The notes beneath the pieces were generated by a model. That model worked only from the letters and a program-made list of their open reading frames with translations. It ran no database searches and was not told where the DNA came from. 64,000 nt of DNA from an uncultured Devosia sp. (lineage in GTDB: Bacteria > Pseudomonadota > Alphaproteobacteria > Rhizobiales > Devosiaceae). Positions 8,031-16,080 of the stretch are shown in pieces (within the stretch, counting starts at the first letter, position 1; each line of letters starts with the position of its first letter). The stretch lies in the NCBI RefSeq assembly GCF_963517015.1, contig NZ_CAUQDV010000004.1, positions 62,001 to 126,000 on the forward strand. The letters are read 5' to 3'. The position numbers and the translations under genes are program-made.

Positions 8031-9488
8031 CTAACCGAACGCATCCTCCACCATCGGCCAGATATCCCGCCGCGCCTTGCGATAATCCGTCTCCGCAGGC
8101 TTGTTCGGATAAGGCTTTCCCGCCGAGCAATAGACGATCTCCGACGCGATCTTGGAAAAGCTGTCGTAGAAATGGTTGGTCGATTTGATCAGCAGGATCT
8201 TCCGCGACTTCGGATCGATCCCCATCACAGAAAACAATGACGGATCAAAGCTTTGCGCCCGCGTCGAGTTGAGGATCACGTCGATCCCGTCAAACGATAT
8301 CCATGCCGCGTCGCCGAACGGCGCAAAGCTCTCGCCGAACCGCATCTGGGCATCACGCTGGATTCGATTGACGGTGACATATCGGTCCAAAGGGTTACCG
8401 GTATGCGGCGCAGATTTGGCACCGAACCGCAGTGGGATGACAGCGCCTTCGCCGGCCGCCATGCAGATCTGCACCGCGATCGGATCCCAGATCGTCCCCA
8501 CCGCCACATCCGTCGCCCCGCGCGCGATCAACTCGGCGAGGATCACCGTCGCATCCCCCGCCGTGCCGCCGCCCGGATTGTCCCACACATCGGCGATCAC
8601 CACCGGACCGGCACTGGCCGCCATCGCTGTCGCAACCGCCTGCTTCTCATCCACCTGCGCCACCATGAAGGTCCCGCGCAGCGCATAAAGCTCGCGCCCC
8701 AGCTTCTCGGCCAGCGCTTGCCCCAGTGCCGCATCGCCATCGGTCACGGCAACCACCTTGGTTCCCATCTCCGGCACATCGCCCGCCATGAAACCATGCA
8801 CCACCGACAGCGACAGCAGGCCCGGCGTCGCTGTCTCCAGCGCCATCATCCGGTCGACAAAGCCGCGCATAGGCTCCTTGCTGGTCGGAAATACATCGAT
8901 CATCCGGCAATCGAACACCGACATCACCGGGTCGATCTCCTGCCGTAGTGCTCGCACGGCAATGTCCCACAGGTCACGCGCCCGATCGACAAAGTCGATA
9001 TGGGGAAATTCCTTGAAATAGACGAAGAAGTCCGCCGCGGCTGCCCGCTCCCGGGTCAGGTGCGAATGCGGATCGAGCTCGGCACAGACCAGCACCTCCG
9101 GCCCCACAATCTCGCGCACACGACTAAGCAGGTCACCCTCGGGGTCATCATAGCCCTGCGCCACCATCGCCCCGTGCAGCCCCAGCACCACGCCATCCAC
9201 CGGCAGCGCCGCCCGCAACTGGGCCAAAATTTCGTCCCGCATTTCCTCATAGGTCGTCCGCGCCACCAGTCCCGCCGGATCGGCCCAGCTCGCACTGCCC
9301 TCGATCAGCGTCCAGCCTTCTCGCGCGCAGACTTCACGGCCGACCGTGATCGGCGCGGTGCACAATGTCGGTGTCACGGGGTGCTCGCCGGGCTTCGCAT
9401 AAAGCGACGCCTCGAAGGCGCGCTTGTCCACGGCGATGGGCGAAAACGTATTGGTCTCGGTGGCGAAGGCGGCGGTGAAGACTCGCAC
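8031..9488 (-). CDS. M81-family (MlrC-like) metallopeptidase
   Basis: 485 residues from GTG 9488, chosen because M81 proteins begin like this reading (MRVFTAAFATETNTFSP); the frame is open to GTG 9560, but that adds 24 atypical residues. The N-terminal domain (DUF1485 type) has GLHGAMV, the metal-site segment ELDPHSHLT and a further histidine in FKEFPHIDF. The C-terminal domain includes VIADVWDNPGGGTAGDAT. The founding member, MlrC, helps degrade the cyclic peptide microcystin, but most members have unknown substrates. It is transcribed away from the RidA operon across a 192-nt gap with palindromes. Substrate is not predictable from sequence. Confidence 0.88.
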   Translation of the reverse strand: MRVFTAAFATETNTFSPIAVDKRAFEASLYAKPGEHPVTPTLCTAPITVGREVCAREGWTLIEGSASWADPAGLVARTTYEEMRDEILAQLRAALPVDGVVLGLHGAMVAQGYDDPEGDLLSRVREIVGPEVLVCAELDPHSHLTRERAAAADFFVYFKEFPHIDFVDRARDLWDIAVRALRQEIDPVMSVFDCRMIDVFPTSKEPMRGFVDRMMALETATPGLLSLSVVHGFMAGDVPEMGTKVVAVTDGDAALGQALAEKLGRELYALRGTFMVAQVDEKQAVATAMAASAGPVVIADVWDNPGGGTAGDATVILAELIARGATDVAVGTIWDPIAVQICMAAGEGAVIPLRFGAKSAPHTGNPLDRYVTVNRIQRDAQMRFGESFAPFGDAAWISFDGIDVILNSTRAQSFDPSLFSVMGIDPKSRKILLIKSTNHFYDSFSKIASEIVYCSAGKPYPNKPAETDYRKARRDIWPMVEDAFG

Positions 9489-9522
9489 GAAGCAAACTCG
9501 CAGCACGTTGCAAGAAGACGTC

Positions 9523-9546
9523 CAGCATGCTGCAATTGCATGCTGC
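9523..9546. promoter_or_regulatory. Operator-like palindrome cluster upstream of the M81 gene
   Basis: Two overlapping palindromes, CAGCATGCTG (9523-9532) and GCAATTGC (9532-9539), followed by a second GCATGC. Together they make GCATGC at both ends of a 19-nt block. They lie 35-58 nt upstream of the GTG start of the minus-strand peptidase, in the shared divergent gap. No regulator gene is adjacent. Confidence 0.4.
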
Positions 9547-9644
9547 CGCCACGCTAGCACAGGCGTTGTGGGTCAATCACGTAAGAAATTTACATTTTGG
9601 CCGCTGATTTTCCCATTGGAACGGCAGATTTCCGCGCTAGAGTG

Positions 9645-9662
9645 CTGAATGACGAAATTCAG
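9645..9662 (+). promoter_or_regulatory. Inverted repeat in the RidA leader
   Basis: CTGAAT (9645-9650) and ATTCAG (9657-9662) form a perfect six-base inverted repeat with a six-base centre. It ends 18 nt before the RidA start, just upstream of the AAAAGGAGCG ribosome site. It could be an operator or a weak leader hairpin. Confidence 0.35.
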
Positions 9663-9680
9663 TTTCAAAAGGAGCGAAAA

Positions 9681-10067
9681 ATGCCCATCAAACGCTATGG
9701 TGCCGAAAAATCCGGCGCCGGTGGTCAGAACCTCCCCTTCGCCCGCGCCGTCGAGGCCGGCGGCTTCCTCTTCGTTTCCGGTCAGGTGGCCATGAAGGAT
9801 GGCGAGATCATCAATGGCGGCATTGTCGACCAGACCCACCTGACCATCAGAAATCTCATCGCCATTCTTGAAGAGGCCGGCTACGGCCTCGAGCATGTCG
9901 TCCGCTGTGGTGTCTGGCTCGATGACCCGCGCGACTTCTGGAGCTTCAACGCCGTCTACAAGAGCTACTTCGGCGAAAATCCCCCCGCCCGCGCCGCCGT
10001 CCAGAGCCATATGATGGTCGACTGCAAGGTCGAAATCGAATGCGTCGCCTATAAGGATCCCGCATGA
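9681..10067 (+). CDS. RidA-family (YjgF/YER057c/UK114) imine deaminase-like protein
   Basis: 128 residues from ATG 9681, after a strong AAAAGGAGCG ribosome site; a longer open frame from 9597 lacks one. The protein shows the RidA plan: LPFARAVEAGGFLFVSGQVAMKDGEI, QTHLTIRNLIAILEEAGYGLEHVVRCGVWL, and PPARAAVQSHMMVDCKVEIECVA, where the Arg of the PPAR segment binds the substrate carboxylate in active RidAs. RidA proteins hydrolyse reactive enamines and imines released by PLP enzymes. The PLP enzyme two genes downstream is a natural source, which suggests a shared amino-acid degradation route. It overlaps the next gene by 4 nt. Confidence 0.92.
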   Translation: MPIKRYGAEKSGAGGQNLPFARAVEAGGFLFVSGQVAMKDGEIINGGIVDQTHLTIRNLIAILEEAGYGLEHVVRCGVWLDDPRDFWSFNAVYKSYFGENPPARAAVQSHMMVDCKVEIECVAYKDPA

Positions 10068-10837
10068 CACAGCCCTTCCGCCTCGATGGCAAAACCGTGC
10101 TGATTTCCGGTGCCGGCGGCGGCATCGGCCAGTCCATGGTCGCAGCTTTTATCGAGGCGGGGGCGAAGGTTATCGGCGCTGACCGCGACGCCACACTGCT
10201 TGAAAATCTCGATCTGTCGGGCACTCTGATCTTCGACCAGGCCGATCCAAAATCCACCCGCAAGGCGATCGAGGCCCATCTCGAAACCTACGGCGCGCCC
10301 GATGCCGTGGTCTCCAACGCCGGCTTTACCCGCGCAGAACATCTCGGCCAGCTCGATGACGACATCTGGGCCAGCGAACTCGCCATCAATCTCAATGGCG
10401 CCTATGCCATGACCGATCCGATCGTCGCCGCCATGGCCGCGCGGGGCAGGGGGAGCGTGGTTTTCATTTCCTCGGTCAACGCCCTGTCGCACTTCGGAAA
10501 TCCCGCCTATTCCGCCGCCAAGGCTGGGCTCGTCGCCTATGCCAAATCCATTGCCGTCGAGCGCGGCGGCGAGGGCGTCCGCGCCAATGTCATCGCCCCC
10601 GGCTCGGTCCGCACGCCCGCCTGGGACCATCGGCTCGCGGCTGATCCGACGCTGCTCGACAATGTCCTGCCGCACTATCCGCTCGGCCGCATGGTCTCGC
10701 CCATGGAAGTGGCTCATGCCGCTGTGTTTTTCTGCTCCGACGCCGCCTCGGGCATCACCGGCACTGTACTGCCCGTCGATGCCGGGCTGACCGCGGGCAA
10801 TCTCCGTTTCGTCGATGAAGTCCTGAGGGGCAAATGA
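10064..10837 (+). CDS. SDR-family NAD(P)-dependent oxidoreductase
   Basis: 257-residue classical short-chain dehydrogenase. The cofactor motif SGAGGGIG lies at residues 15-22, and an acidic residue after the second strand (GADRD) suggests NAD preference. SNAGFTRAEHLG carries the NAG motif, the catalytic serine lies in FISSVNALS and the YxxxK pair is Y149/K153 (YSAAK). The end has the usual FFCSDAASGITGTVLPVDAGLTAG pattern. It is coupled by ATGA to RidA upstream and to the PLP enzyme downstream, so it probably oxidises a hydroxy acid or hydroxy amino acid in the same pathway. Substrate unknown. Confidence 0.9.
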   Translation: MTQPFRLDGKTVLISGAGGGIGQSMVAAFIEAGAKVIGADRDATLLENLDLSGTLIFDQADPKSTRKAIEAHLETYGAPDAVVSNAGFTRAEHLGQLDDDIWASELAINLNGAYAMTDPIVAAMAARGRGSVVFISSVNALSHFGNPAYSAAKAGLVAYAKSIAVERGGEGVRANVIAPGSVRTPAWDHRLAADPTLLDNVLPHYPLGRMVSPMEVAHAAVFFCSDAASGITGTVLPVDAGLTAGNLRFVDEVLRGK

Positions 10838-11895
10838 CCGATTTTTCAGAACTCGACACGCCCGCCGTCCTGATCGACATCGACCGCGTCACCAAAAATC
10901 TTGAGCGCGCCCAGGACTATGCCGATGCGCATGGGCTCAAGCTCCGCCCCCATATCAAGACTCACAAGCTGCCGCGTTTCGCGCGACAGGCCATGGACCT
11001 CGGCGCCGTCGGTATCACCGTGCAAAAGCTGGGCGAAGCCGAAGTCTTCGCCGATGCCGGGATCACTGAAATCTTCCTGCCCTACAATATCATCGGCCCC
11101 GCCAAGCTCGCCCGTCTCAAGGCCCTGCACGACCGGGTGAACATCACCGTCACCGCCGACAGCGCCGAAACCGTCGAAGGCCTGTCCCGCACCTTTGCCG
11201 ATAGCCCTAATCCCCTGACAGTGCTGGTCGAATGCGACACCGGCATGGGCCGCTGCGGCGTTCAAAGTCCGGCCGATGCCCTCGCCCTGGCCGAAAAGAT
11301 CAGCAACTCCCCCGGCCTGACCTTTGGCGGGTTGATGACCTATCCTGCGGCCGGACAGGTGGAATCCAACGCCGCCTGGCTCGCCGCCGCCAAGCTCGCC
11401 TTGAGCGGCGCCGGCCTTGCCCCCGCGATCATCTCCAACGGTGGCACGCCCGACCTGTGGCAGGCCCATCAGGTCACCGCCGCCACCGAACACCGCCCCG
11501 GCACCTATATCTATATGGACCGTTTCCAGGTCGCGAAAGGCGTCGGCGCCTTCGACGATTGCGCCCTGACCGTGCTCGCCACCGTCGTCAGCCGCCCCAC
11601 CGAAAACCGCGCCATCATCGACGCCGGCTCGAAAGCGCTGACCAGCGATACGCTGGGCATGACCGGCTTTGGCCTCATTGAAGCCTATCCCGAGGCCGTC
11701 ATCACCGGCCTCAGCGAAGAGCATGGCACGATCGACCTGACCAATTGCGTAGAAAAACCCCGGATCGGCGACAAGCTCCGCATCATTCCCAACCACGCCT
11801 GCGTGGTGAGCAATCTGTTCGACCAGGTGACGCTGATTGCCAACGGCGCCGTGGTCGAGACCGTGGAGGTTGCCGCCCGCGGCCGGGTCGACTGA
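10834..11895 (+). CDS. DSD1-family PLP enzyme (D-threonine aldolase / D-serine dehydratase fold)
   Basis: 353 residues. The N-terminal alanine-racemase-type barrel carries the PLP lysine in RPHIKTHK (residues 38-45); GMGRCGVQS and SNGGTPD are phosphate-binding regions. A C-terminal D-serine-dehydratase-like domain keeps the metal ligands H321 and C323 (PNHACVVSN) that define this metal-dependent family. Members cleave or dehydrate D-threonine, D-serine or 3-hydroxyaspartate. The context (RidA, SDR, M81 peptidase) fits degradation of a D- or beta-hydroxy amino acid. ATGA overlap with the SDR shows coupling; which reaction it runs cannot be read from sequence. Confidence 0.88.
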   Translation: MTDFSELDTPAVLIDIDRVTKNLERAQDYADAHGLKLRPHIKTHKLPRFARQAMDLGAVGITVQKLGEAEVFADAGITEIFLPYNIIGPAKLARLKALHDRVNITVTADSAETVEGLSRTFADSPNPLTVLVECDTGMGRCGVQSPADALALAEKISNSPGLTFGGLMTYPAAGQVESNAAWLAAAKLALSGAGLAPAIISNGGTPDLWQAHQVTAATEHRPGTYIYMDRFQVAKGVGAFDDCALTVLATVVSRPTENRAIIDAGSKALTSDTLGMTGFGLIEAYPEAVITGLSEEHGTIDLTNCVEKPRIGDKLRIIPNHACVVSNLFDQVTLIANGAVVETVEVAARGRVD

Positions 11896-12452
11896 TGACC
11901 CTGCCGCCCACCTTCTTCGCCCGCCCCGCCGCAGAAGTCGCTCATGATCTGATCGGCACAACCCTTCTGGTCGAGGGCGTGGGTGGCCCGCTGGTCGAGG
12001 TGGAGGCCTACGACACGGCCGATCCGGCCTCGCATAGTTTCAACGGCCCGACGCCGCGCAATGCGGCTATGTTCGGCGCGCCCGGCCACGCCTATGTCTA
12101 CAGGATCTACGGCATCCACTGGTGCCTCAACTTCGTCTGCGAACCCGGCAGTGCCGTACTGATCCGCGCGCTTGAGCCCTCGCATGGCCTGCCCGAAATG
12201 CAGGCGCGCCGCGGTGGCATGGCTGAACGCCAGCTCTGCTCGGGCCCCGGCAAGCTTTGCCAGGCGCTGGGCGTCACCATCGCGCACAACACACTGCCGC
12301 TCGACGCGCCACCTTTCGACCTGCTCCCCGCCGAACAAAGCCACGATGTCGCCACCGGCCCGCGCATCGGCATTACCAAAGGCGTCGAGACACCCTGGCG
12401 CTTCGTTCGCCGCGGTTCGCCCTTCCTGAGCAAGCCCATGCGAGAAGCGTGA
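11895..12452 (+). CDS. mpg: DNA-3-methyladenine glycosylase (Mpg/AAG type)
   Basis: 185 residues, starting on the TGATG overlap with the PLP enzyme gene. The sequence follows the AAG fold: VEVEAY with the catalytic glutamate, ASHSFNGPTPRNAAMFG for the DNA-reading hairpin, then HAYVYRIYGIHWCLNFV, and GPGKLCQALG. It excises alkylated purines such as 3-methyladenine from DNA and starts base-excision repair. Its coupling to an amino-acid operon is probably a chance of gene order. Length and conserved residues are normal for bacterial AAG proteins, so it should be active. Confidence 0.93.
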   Translation: MTLPPTFFARPAAEVAHDLIGTTLLVEGVGGPLVEVEAYDTADPASHSFNGPTPRNAAMFGAPGHAYVYRIYGIHWCLNFVCEPGSAVLIRALEPSHGLPEMQARRGGMAERQLCSGPGKLCQALGVTIAHNTLPLDAPPFDLLPAEQSHDVATGPRIGITKGVETPWRFVRRGSPFLSKPMREA

Positions 12453-12675
12453 CGGAACCATCTCCCAAGGCAAGGATTGGCTCGGATAGAGACCTGCGCG
12501 CGTCAACCGGACGCGGCGGCAGAGGGAACAGGGTGGTTTTTCCGGTTTCCCGCCCCGGCCAACGAAACGGCAGCCGAGCCCTTATCCCGCCCGCGCGGGT
12601 CTCGTCCGAACTGCCGCCAATGGCGAACGAGCACGCGCACGAGTGCTTGACGTCTGGCACGGACAAGGCTCTTTT

Positions 12676-12701
12676 CCTCAAATGCTTTAAGCCATTTGAG
12701 G
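12676..12701. promoter_or_regulatory. Perfect 9-bp inverted repeat next to the 12709 start
   Basis: CCTCAAATG (12676-12684) and CATTTGAGG (12693-12701) are exact inverse complements around an 8-nt centre. It ends 7 nt before the ATG, so the second arm contains the probable GAGG ribosome site and folding would hide it. The rest of the 256-nt gap after the glycosylase gene shows no credible gene. Confidence 0.5.
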
Positions 12702-12708
12702 ACCACAG

Positions 12709-13038
12709 ATGTCCAATGCCCTGAAATACCGGCTCGGCGGTCTGCTGACCATCGTCATCGGCCTCGTCGTTGGCTGGTTCACCATCTTCATGCAGTTGCG
12801 CGCGGCCTATTCCGGCGAACTCGATATCACCTATGAACTGCGCCCCTTCCTCATCGTGCCCTTCTGCCTGGTCTTCGGCCTGATTTTTGTCTTTGCCGGT
12901 GATCGCTGGGAGTATCGAACCCCCGACCACGAGAACCTCACCCCCTCCGGCTGGGTCGCCTTCGCAGTGGTTGCCGTCCTGACCCTGGCTGGCTTCTTCT
13001 GGTTTCAATCCCAGTTCGCCGCGCTGGGCTATCGCTAA
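12709..13038 (+). CDS. Small membrane protein of unknown function
   Basis: 109 residues with three hydrophobic segments: about 9-31 (GLLTIVIGLVVGWFTIFM), 47-65 (FLIVPFCLVFGLIFVFAG) and 83-103 (GWVAFAVVAVLTLAGFFWF). I recognise no domain. ATG 12709 follows a GAGG site that lies in an inverted repeat. It lies between the glycosylase and recQ, on the same strand as both, with 54 nt before the recQ start. Codon use resembles its neighbours, so it is very likely a real gene of the inner membrane. Confidence 0.72.
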   Translation: MSNALKYRLGGLLTIVIGLVVGWFTIFMQLRAAYSGELDITYELRPFLIVPFCLVFGLIFVFAGDRWEYRTPDHENLTPSGWVAFAVVAVLTLAGFFWFQSQFAALGYR

Positions 13039-13092
13039 TGGTTCACAAGCGCGAAGCCCGGCTTGCCTCGACTCCCCACCCATGATTCAAGG

Positions 13093-14949
13093 ATGCCCGT
13101 GAGCACGCTTGAATCGGCATGGGACCTCTTCACCAGCGGCGCGATGGCCATGCCACGCGACCCGCATGCCGTGCTGCGCGATGTGTTCGGTCACCAGACC
13201 TTCCGCGGGCAGCAGGCCGATGTGGTCGAGCATGTCGTGGGCGGCGGCGATGCGGTAGTGCTCTTCCCGACTGGCGCCGGCAAGTCCATGTGCTACCAGA
13301 TCCCGGCCATCTGCCGGAATGGCGTGGGCATTGTCATCTCGCCGCTGATCGCCCTGATGCGCGACCAGGTCGAGGCGCTCAAGCAGGCCGGCGTCGAAGC
13401 CGCTGCGCTCAATTCCTCGCTCACCCCCGAGGAAAGCTTCGAAGTCCGGCGCAAGCTGCGGGCAGGGGAGCTCGATCTGCTCTATGTGGCCCCCGAGCGC
13501 GTCGCGACTCCCAACTTCGCCAACATGCTGTCGGGCATCGATATTGCGCTGTTCGCCATCGACGAGGCGCATTGCGTGTCGCAATGGGGCCACGACTTCC
13601 GGCCCGAATATCGCGAGCTGATCCATCTGGTAGAGCTCTTCCCCGGCGTGCCGCGCATCGCGCTGACCGCCACGGCCGATCCGACCACCCGCGAAGACAT
13701 CATCGAGCGCCTCGGTCTCGAACAGGCGAAGGTCTTCACCACCAGTTTCGACCGCCCCAATATCTCCTATTCCATCGTCGAGCGCGACAAGGCCCGCGAC
13801 CAGCTCCTGAGCTTCCTTGCCGCACACAAGGGCAGTTCGGGCATCGTCTATTGCCTTTCCCGCGCCAAGGTCGAGGACACGGCCGACTGGCTTTCCGGCA
13901 AGGGTATTCCGGCATTGCCCTATCATGCCGGCCTGCCGCCCGAGACGCGCAGCCGCAATCAGGATGCCTTCCTCAAGGACGAAAACATCTGCATGGTCGC
14001 GACCGTGGCCTTCGGCATGGGCATCGACAAGCCCGATGTGCGCTACGTCGCCCACATGGACCTGCCGGCCTCGATCGAGGCCTACTACCAGGAAACCGGC
14101 CGCGCCGGTCGCGACGGCCAGCCCGCCGACGCTTGGATGAGCTATGGCATGGCCGATGTGGTGCAGCGCCGCCGCATGATCGACGAGGGCGGTGCGCCTG
14201 ACGAGATCAAGCGCGTCGAGCACGCCAAGCTCAATGCCCTACTGGGCGTCTGCGAGACGCCCGAATGCCGTCGCAAGGCCATTCTCAATCACTTTGGCGA
14301 ATCCCACGCCGGCAATTGCGGCAATTGCGATACCTGTCGCTCGCCCGTCGAGAGCTGGGACGGCACCGAGGCTGCCATCAAGGCGCTGGCCGCCATCTAT
14401 CGCACCGGCATGCGCTTTGGCGCGGCCCATGTCATCGACGTGCTGATGGGCAAGGAGACCGAAAAGGTCACCCGCTTTGGCCATCAGCATCAAAAGGTTT
14501 TCGGTCAGGGCAATGATCTCGATGCCAAGGTCTGGCAATCGGTGATCCGCCAGCTGACCGCCATGGGTCTGATCGTCGTCGATCACGCCAATCATGGTGC
14601 GCTGACCCTCGCCAAGGGTGCCCATGCCGTGTTCAAGCACGAGCGCCGCGTGACCTTGCGCAAGGATCGTCCGCGCAAATCCGTGGAAGTGAAGCGTTCG
14701 CTGGCCAATGCCGTGGTCGTGCCGGAGCACGCGCGGCCGCTGTTCGATGCCCTGCGCGAAGAGCGCACGCGGCTCGCCAAGGCCCAGGGCGTGCCGCCCT
14801 ATGTCATCTTCCACGATACCACGCTCAAGGCCATGGCCCTGGCGCAGCCGCGCCATCCCCATGACATGCTGAACCTGCCCGGCGTCGGCCAGGCCAAGCT
14901 CGATCGCTATGGCGAGGATTTCCTCGCCGTCGTCAGGAACATGGCATGA
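13093..14949 (+). CDS. recQ: ATP-dependent DNA helicase RecQ
   Basis: About 618 residues from ATG 13093; GTG 13099, better spaced from AAGGA, is an equally good start. Superfamily-2 motifs: GAGKS (61-65), DEAH (157-160) in IDEAHCVSQWGHDFRPEYREL, and TATADPTTR. The RQC zinc cluster has C387, C392 and a CxxCxxC group near C409, C412 and C415. A winged helix follows, and a C-terminal HRDC domain (about 525-600, ending LPGVGQAKLDRYGEDFL). It unwinds 3'-5' during recombination repair and fork restart. Its stop overlaps the next start by ATGA. Confidence 0.96.
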   Translation: MPVSTLESAWDLFTSGAMAMPRDPHAVLRDVFGHQTFRGQQADVVEHVVGGGDAVVLFPTGAGKSMCYQIPAICRNGVGIVISPLIALMRDQVEALKQAGVEAAALNSSLTPEESFEVRRKLRAGELDLLYVAPERVATPNFANMLSGIDIALFAIDEAHCVSQWGHDFRPEYRELIHLVELFPGVPRIALTATADPTTREDIIERLGLEQAKVFTTSFDRPNISYSIVERDKARDQLLSFLAAHKGSSGIVYCLSRAKVEDTADWLSGKGIPALPYHAGLPPETRSRNQDAFLKDENICMVATVAFGMGIDKPDVRYVAHMDLPASIEAYYQETGRAGRDGQPADAWMSYGMADVVQRRRMIDEGGAPDEIKRVEHAKLNALLGVCETPECRRKAILNHFGESHAGNCGNCDTCRSPVESWDGTEAAIKALAAIYRTGMRFGAAHVIDVLMGKETEKVTRFGHQHQKVFGQGNDLDAKVWQSVIRQLTAMGLIVVDHANHGALTLAKGAHAVFKHERRVTLRKDRPRKSVEVKRSLANAVVVPEHARPLFDALREERTRLAKAQGVPPYVIFHDTTLKAMALAQPRHPHDMLNLPGVGQAKLDRYGEDFLAVVRNMA

Positions 14950-15923
14950 CCGACATCGCCAAACGCCCGCGCTATGCCGTCATCGACATGGCTCGCGGCA
15001 TCGCCATCATCGCCATGGCGGCCTACCACCTTTGCTGGGACCTGAGCTATTTCCGCTTCATCGCGGCCGATGTCGGTTACGACCAGAACTGGGTCATCAT
15101 CGCCCGAACCATCCTTGCCGCCTTCCTGTTCCTGGTCGGCGTCAGCCTGGTCCTCGGCCATGGCAATGGCATTCGTTGGAAAAGCTTCTGGCGCCGCTGG
15201 ATCTTCGTCGTCCTCGGCGCGCTGATCATCACGGCGGCCACTTGGTTCGCCTTCCCCGAGAGCTTTGTCTATTTCGGCGTGCTCCATGCCATTGCGCTGT
15301 TCAGCCTGATGGGTCTGGCCTTTGTGCGCGCGCCGCTCTGGCTGGTCGCCATTGCGGCGCTGGCCTTCATCCTGCCGGGCTTCTTTTTCGCCGATCCGTT
15401 GTTCAACGAAAAGCAATGGTCCTGGTTTGGCTTCTGGGTCGTTCCGCCGCCCACCAATGATCTTGTCCCGGTCTTTCCCTGGTTCGGCGCCGTGCTGATC
15501 GGCATCCTCGCCATGCGGCGGGTCCTCCCCTCCAGCCTTGCCGGCAGGCTTGCCGCCTTCGCCCCGACCGGCCGGCTGCCGCGCGTTCTGAGCTTTCTGG
15601 GTCGCTGGAGCCTGCTGATCTATCTGCTGCACCAGCCGCTCCTGCTGGGAATCGTCTATCCGGCCGCGCAAATCTTTCAGCCGCAGGTCGCCATGCGCGA
15701 TCCCGATTTCATGCGCTCCTGCCAGGCAAGCTGCGAAATGGGTGGCACTTCCGCCGAGATGTGCACCACCTATTGCCAGTGCGGGCTGGAGAGCGTGAAG
15801 CAGAACGATCTCTGGACGGCCATCGAGACCGGCGTCATTTCCGAAGCCGATCAGGCGCTGCTCGATCAGCAGAACCGCATCTGTTCGGCCGTCATCTATC
15901 CCGAGCTCAACGCTGCGCCTTGA
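14946..15923 (+). CDS. DUF1624 / heparan-alpha-glucosaminide N-acetyltransferase-like membrane protein
   Basis: 325 residues. The first 240 hold about seven or eight membrane segments and the family start RYAVIDMARGIAIIAMAAYHLCWDLSYF, with the conserved histidine thought to act in transmembrane acyl transfer. The C-terminal stretch (about 255-325) is unusual: soluble and cysteine-rich, with the pattern C..SC......C..YC.C and one more Cys near the end. It is coupled to recQ by ATGA, but no functional link is evident. DUF1624 proteins probably acetylate a sugar across the inner membrane; the substrate here is unknown. Confidence 0.85.
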   Translation: MTDIAKRPRYAVIDMARGIAIIAMAAYHLCWDLSYFRFIAADVGYDQNWVIIARTILAAFLFLVGVSLVLGHGNGIRWKSFWRRWIFVVLGALIITAATWFAFPESFVYFGVLHAIALFSLMGLAFVRAPLWLVAIAALAFILPGFFFADPLFNEKQWSWFGFWVVPPPTNDLVPVFPWFGAVLIGILAMRRVLPSSLAGRLAAFAPTGRLPRVLSFLGRWSLLIYLLHQPLLLGIVYPAAQIFQPQVAMRDPDFMRSCQASCEMGGTSAEMCTTYCQCGLESVKQNDLWTAIETGVISEADQALLDQQNRICSAVIYPELNAAP

Positions 15924-16080
15924 TCCGGCCATTTCCTTGCGCTTTTTGCGTAAATTCGGTCTTGAATGGTAGCGCGAATGGGCGTTGATTGTTTGGGCGA
16001 GTTGATTTGTCCGAACTCCCGGCCGCCGCCCATCTGCTGCCCGTTCGGACCCACACACATATTGAAGTCTGGATTCTTCC

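Noticed and set aside
12453..12708. A short gene in the gap after the DNA glycosylase
   Set aside because: The open frame crossing this gap is a continuation of a shadow frame with Arg/Pro-rich product and no ribosome site.
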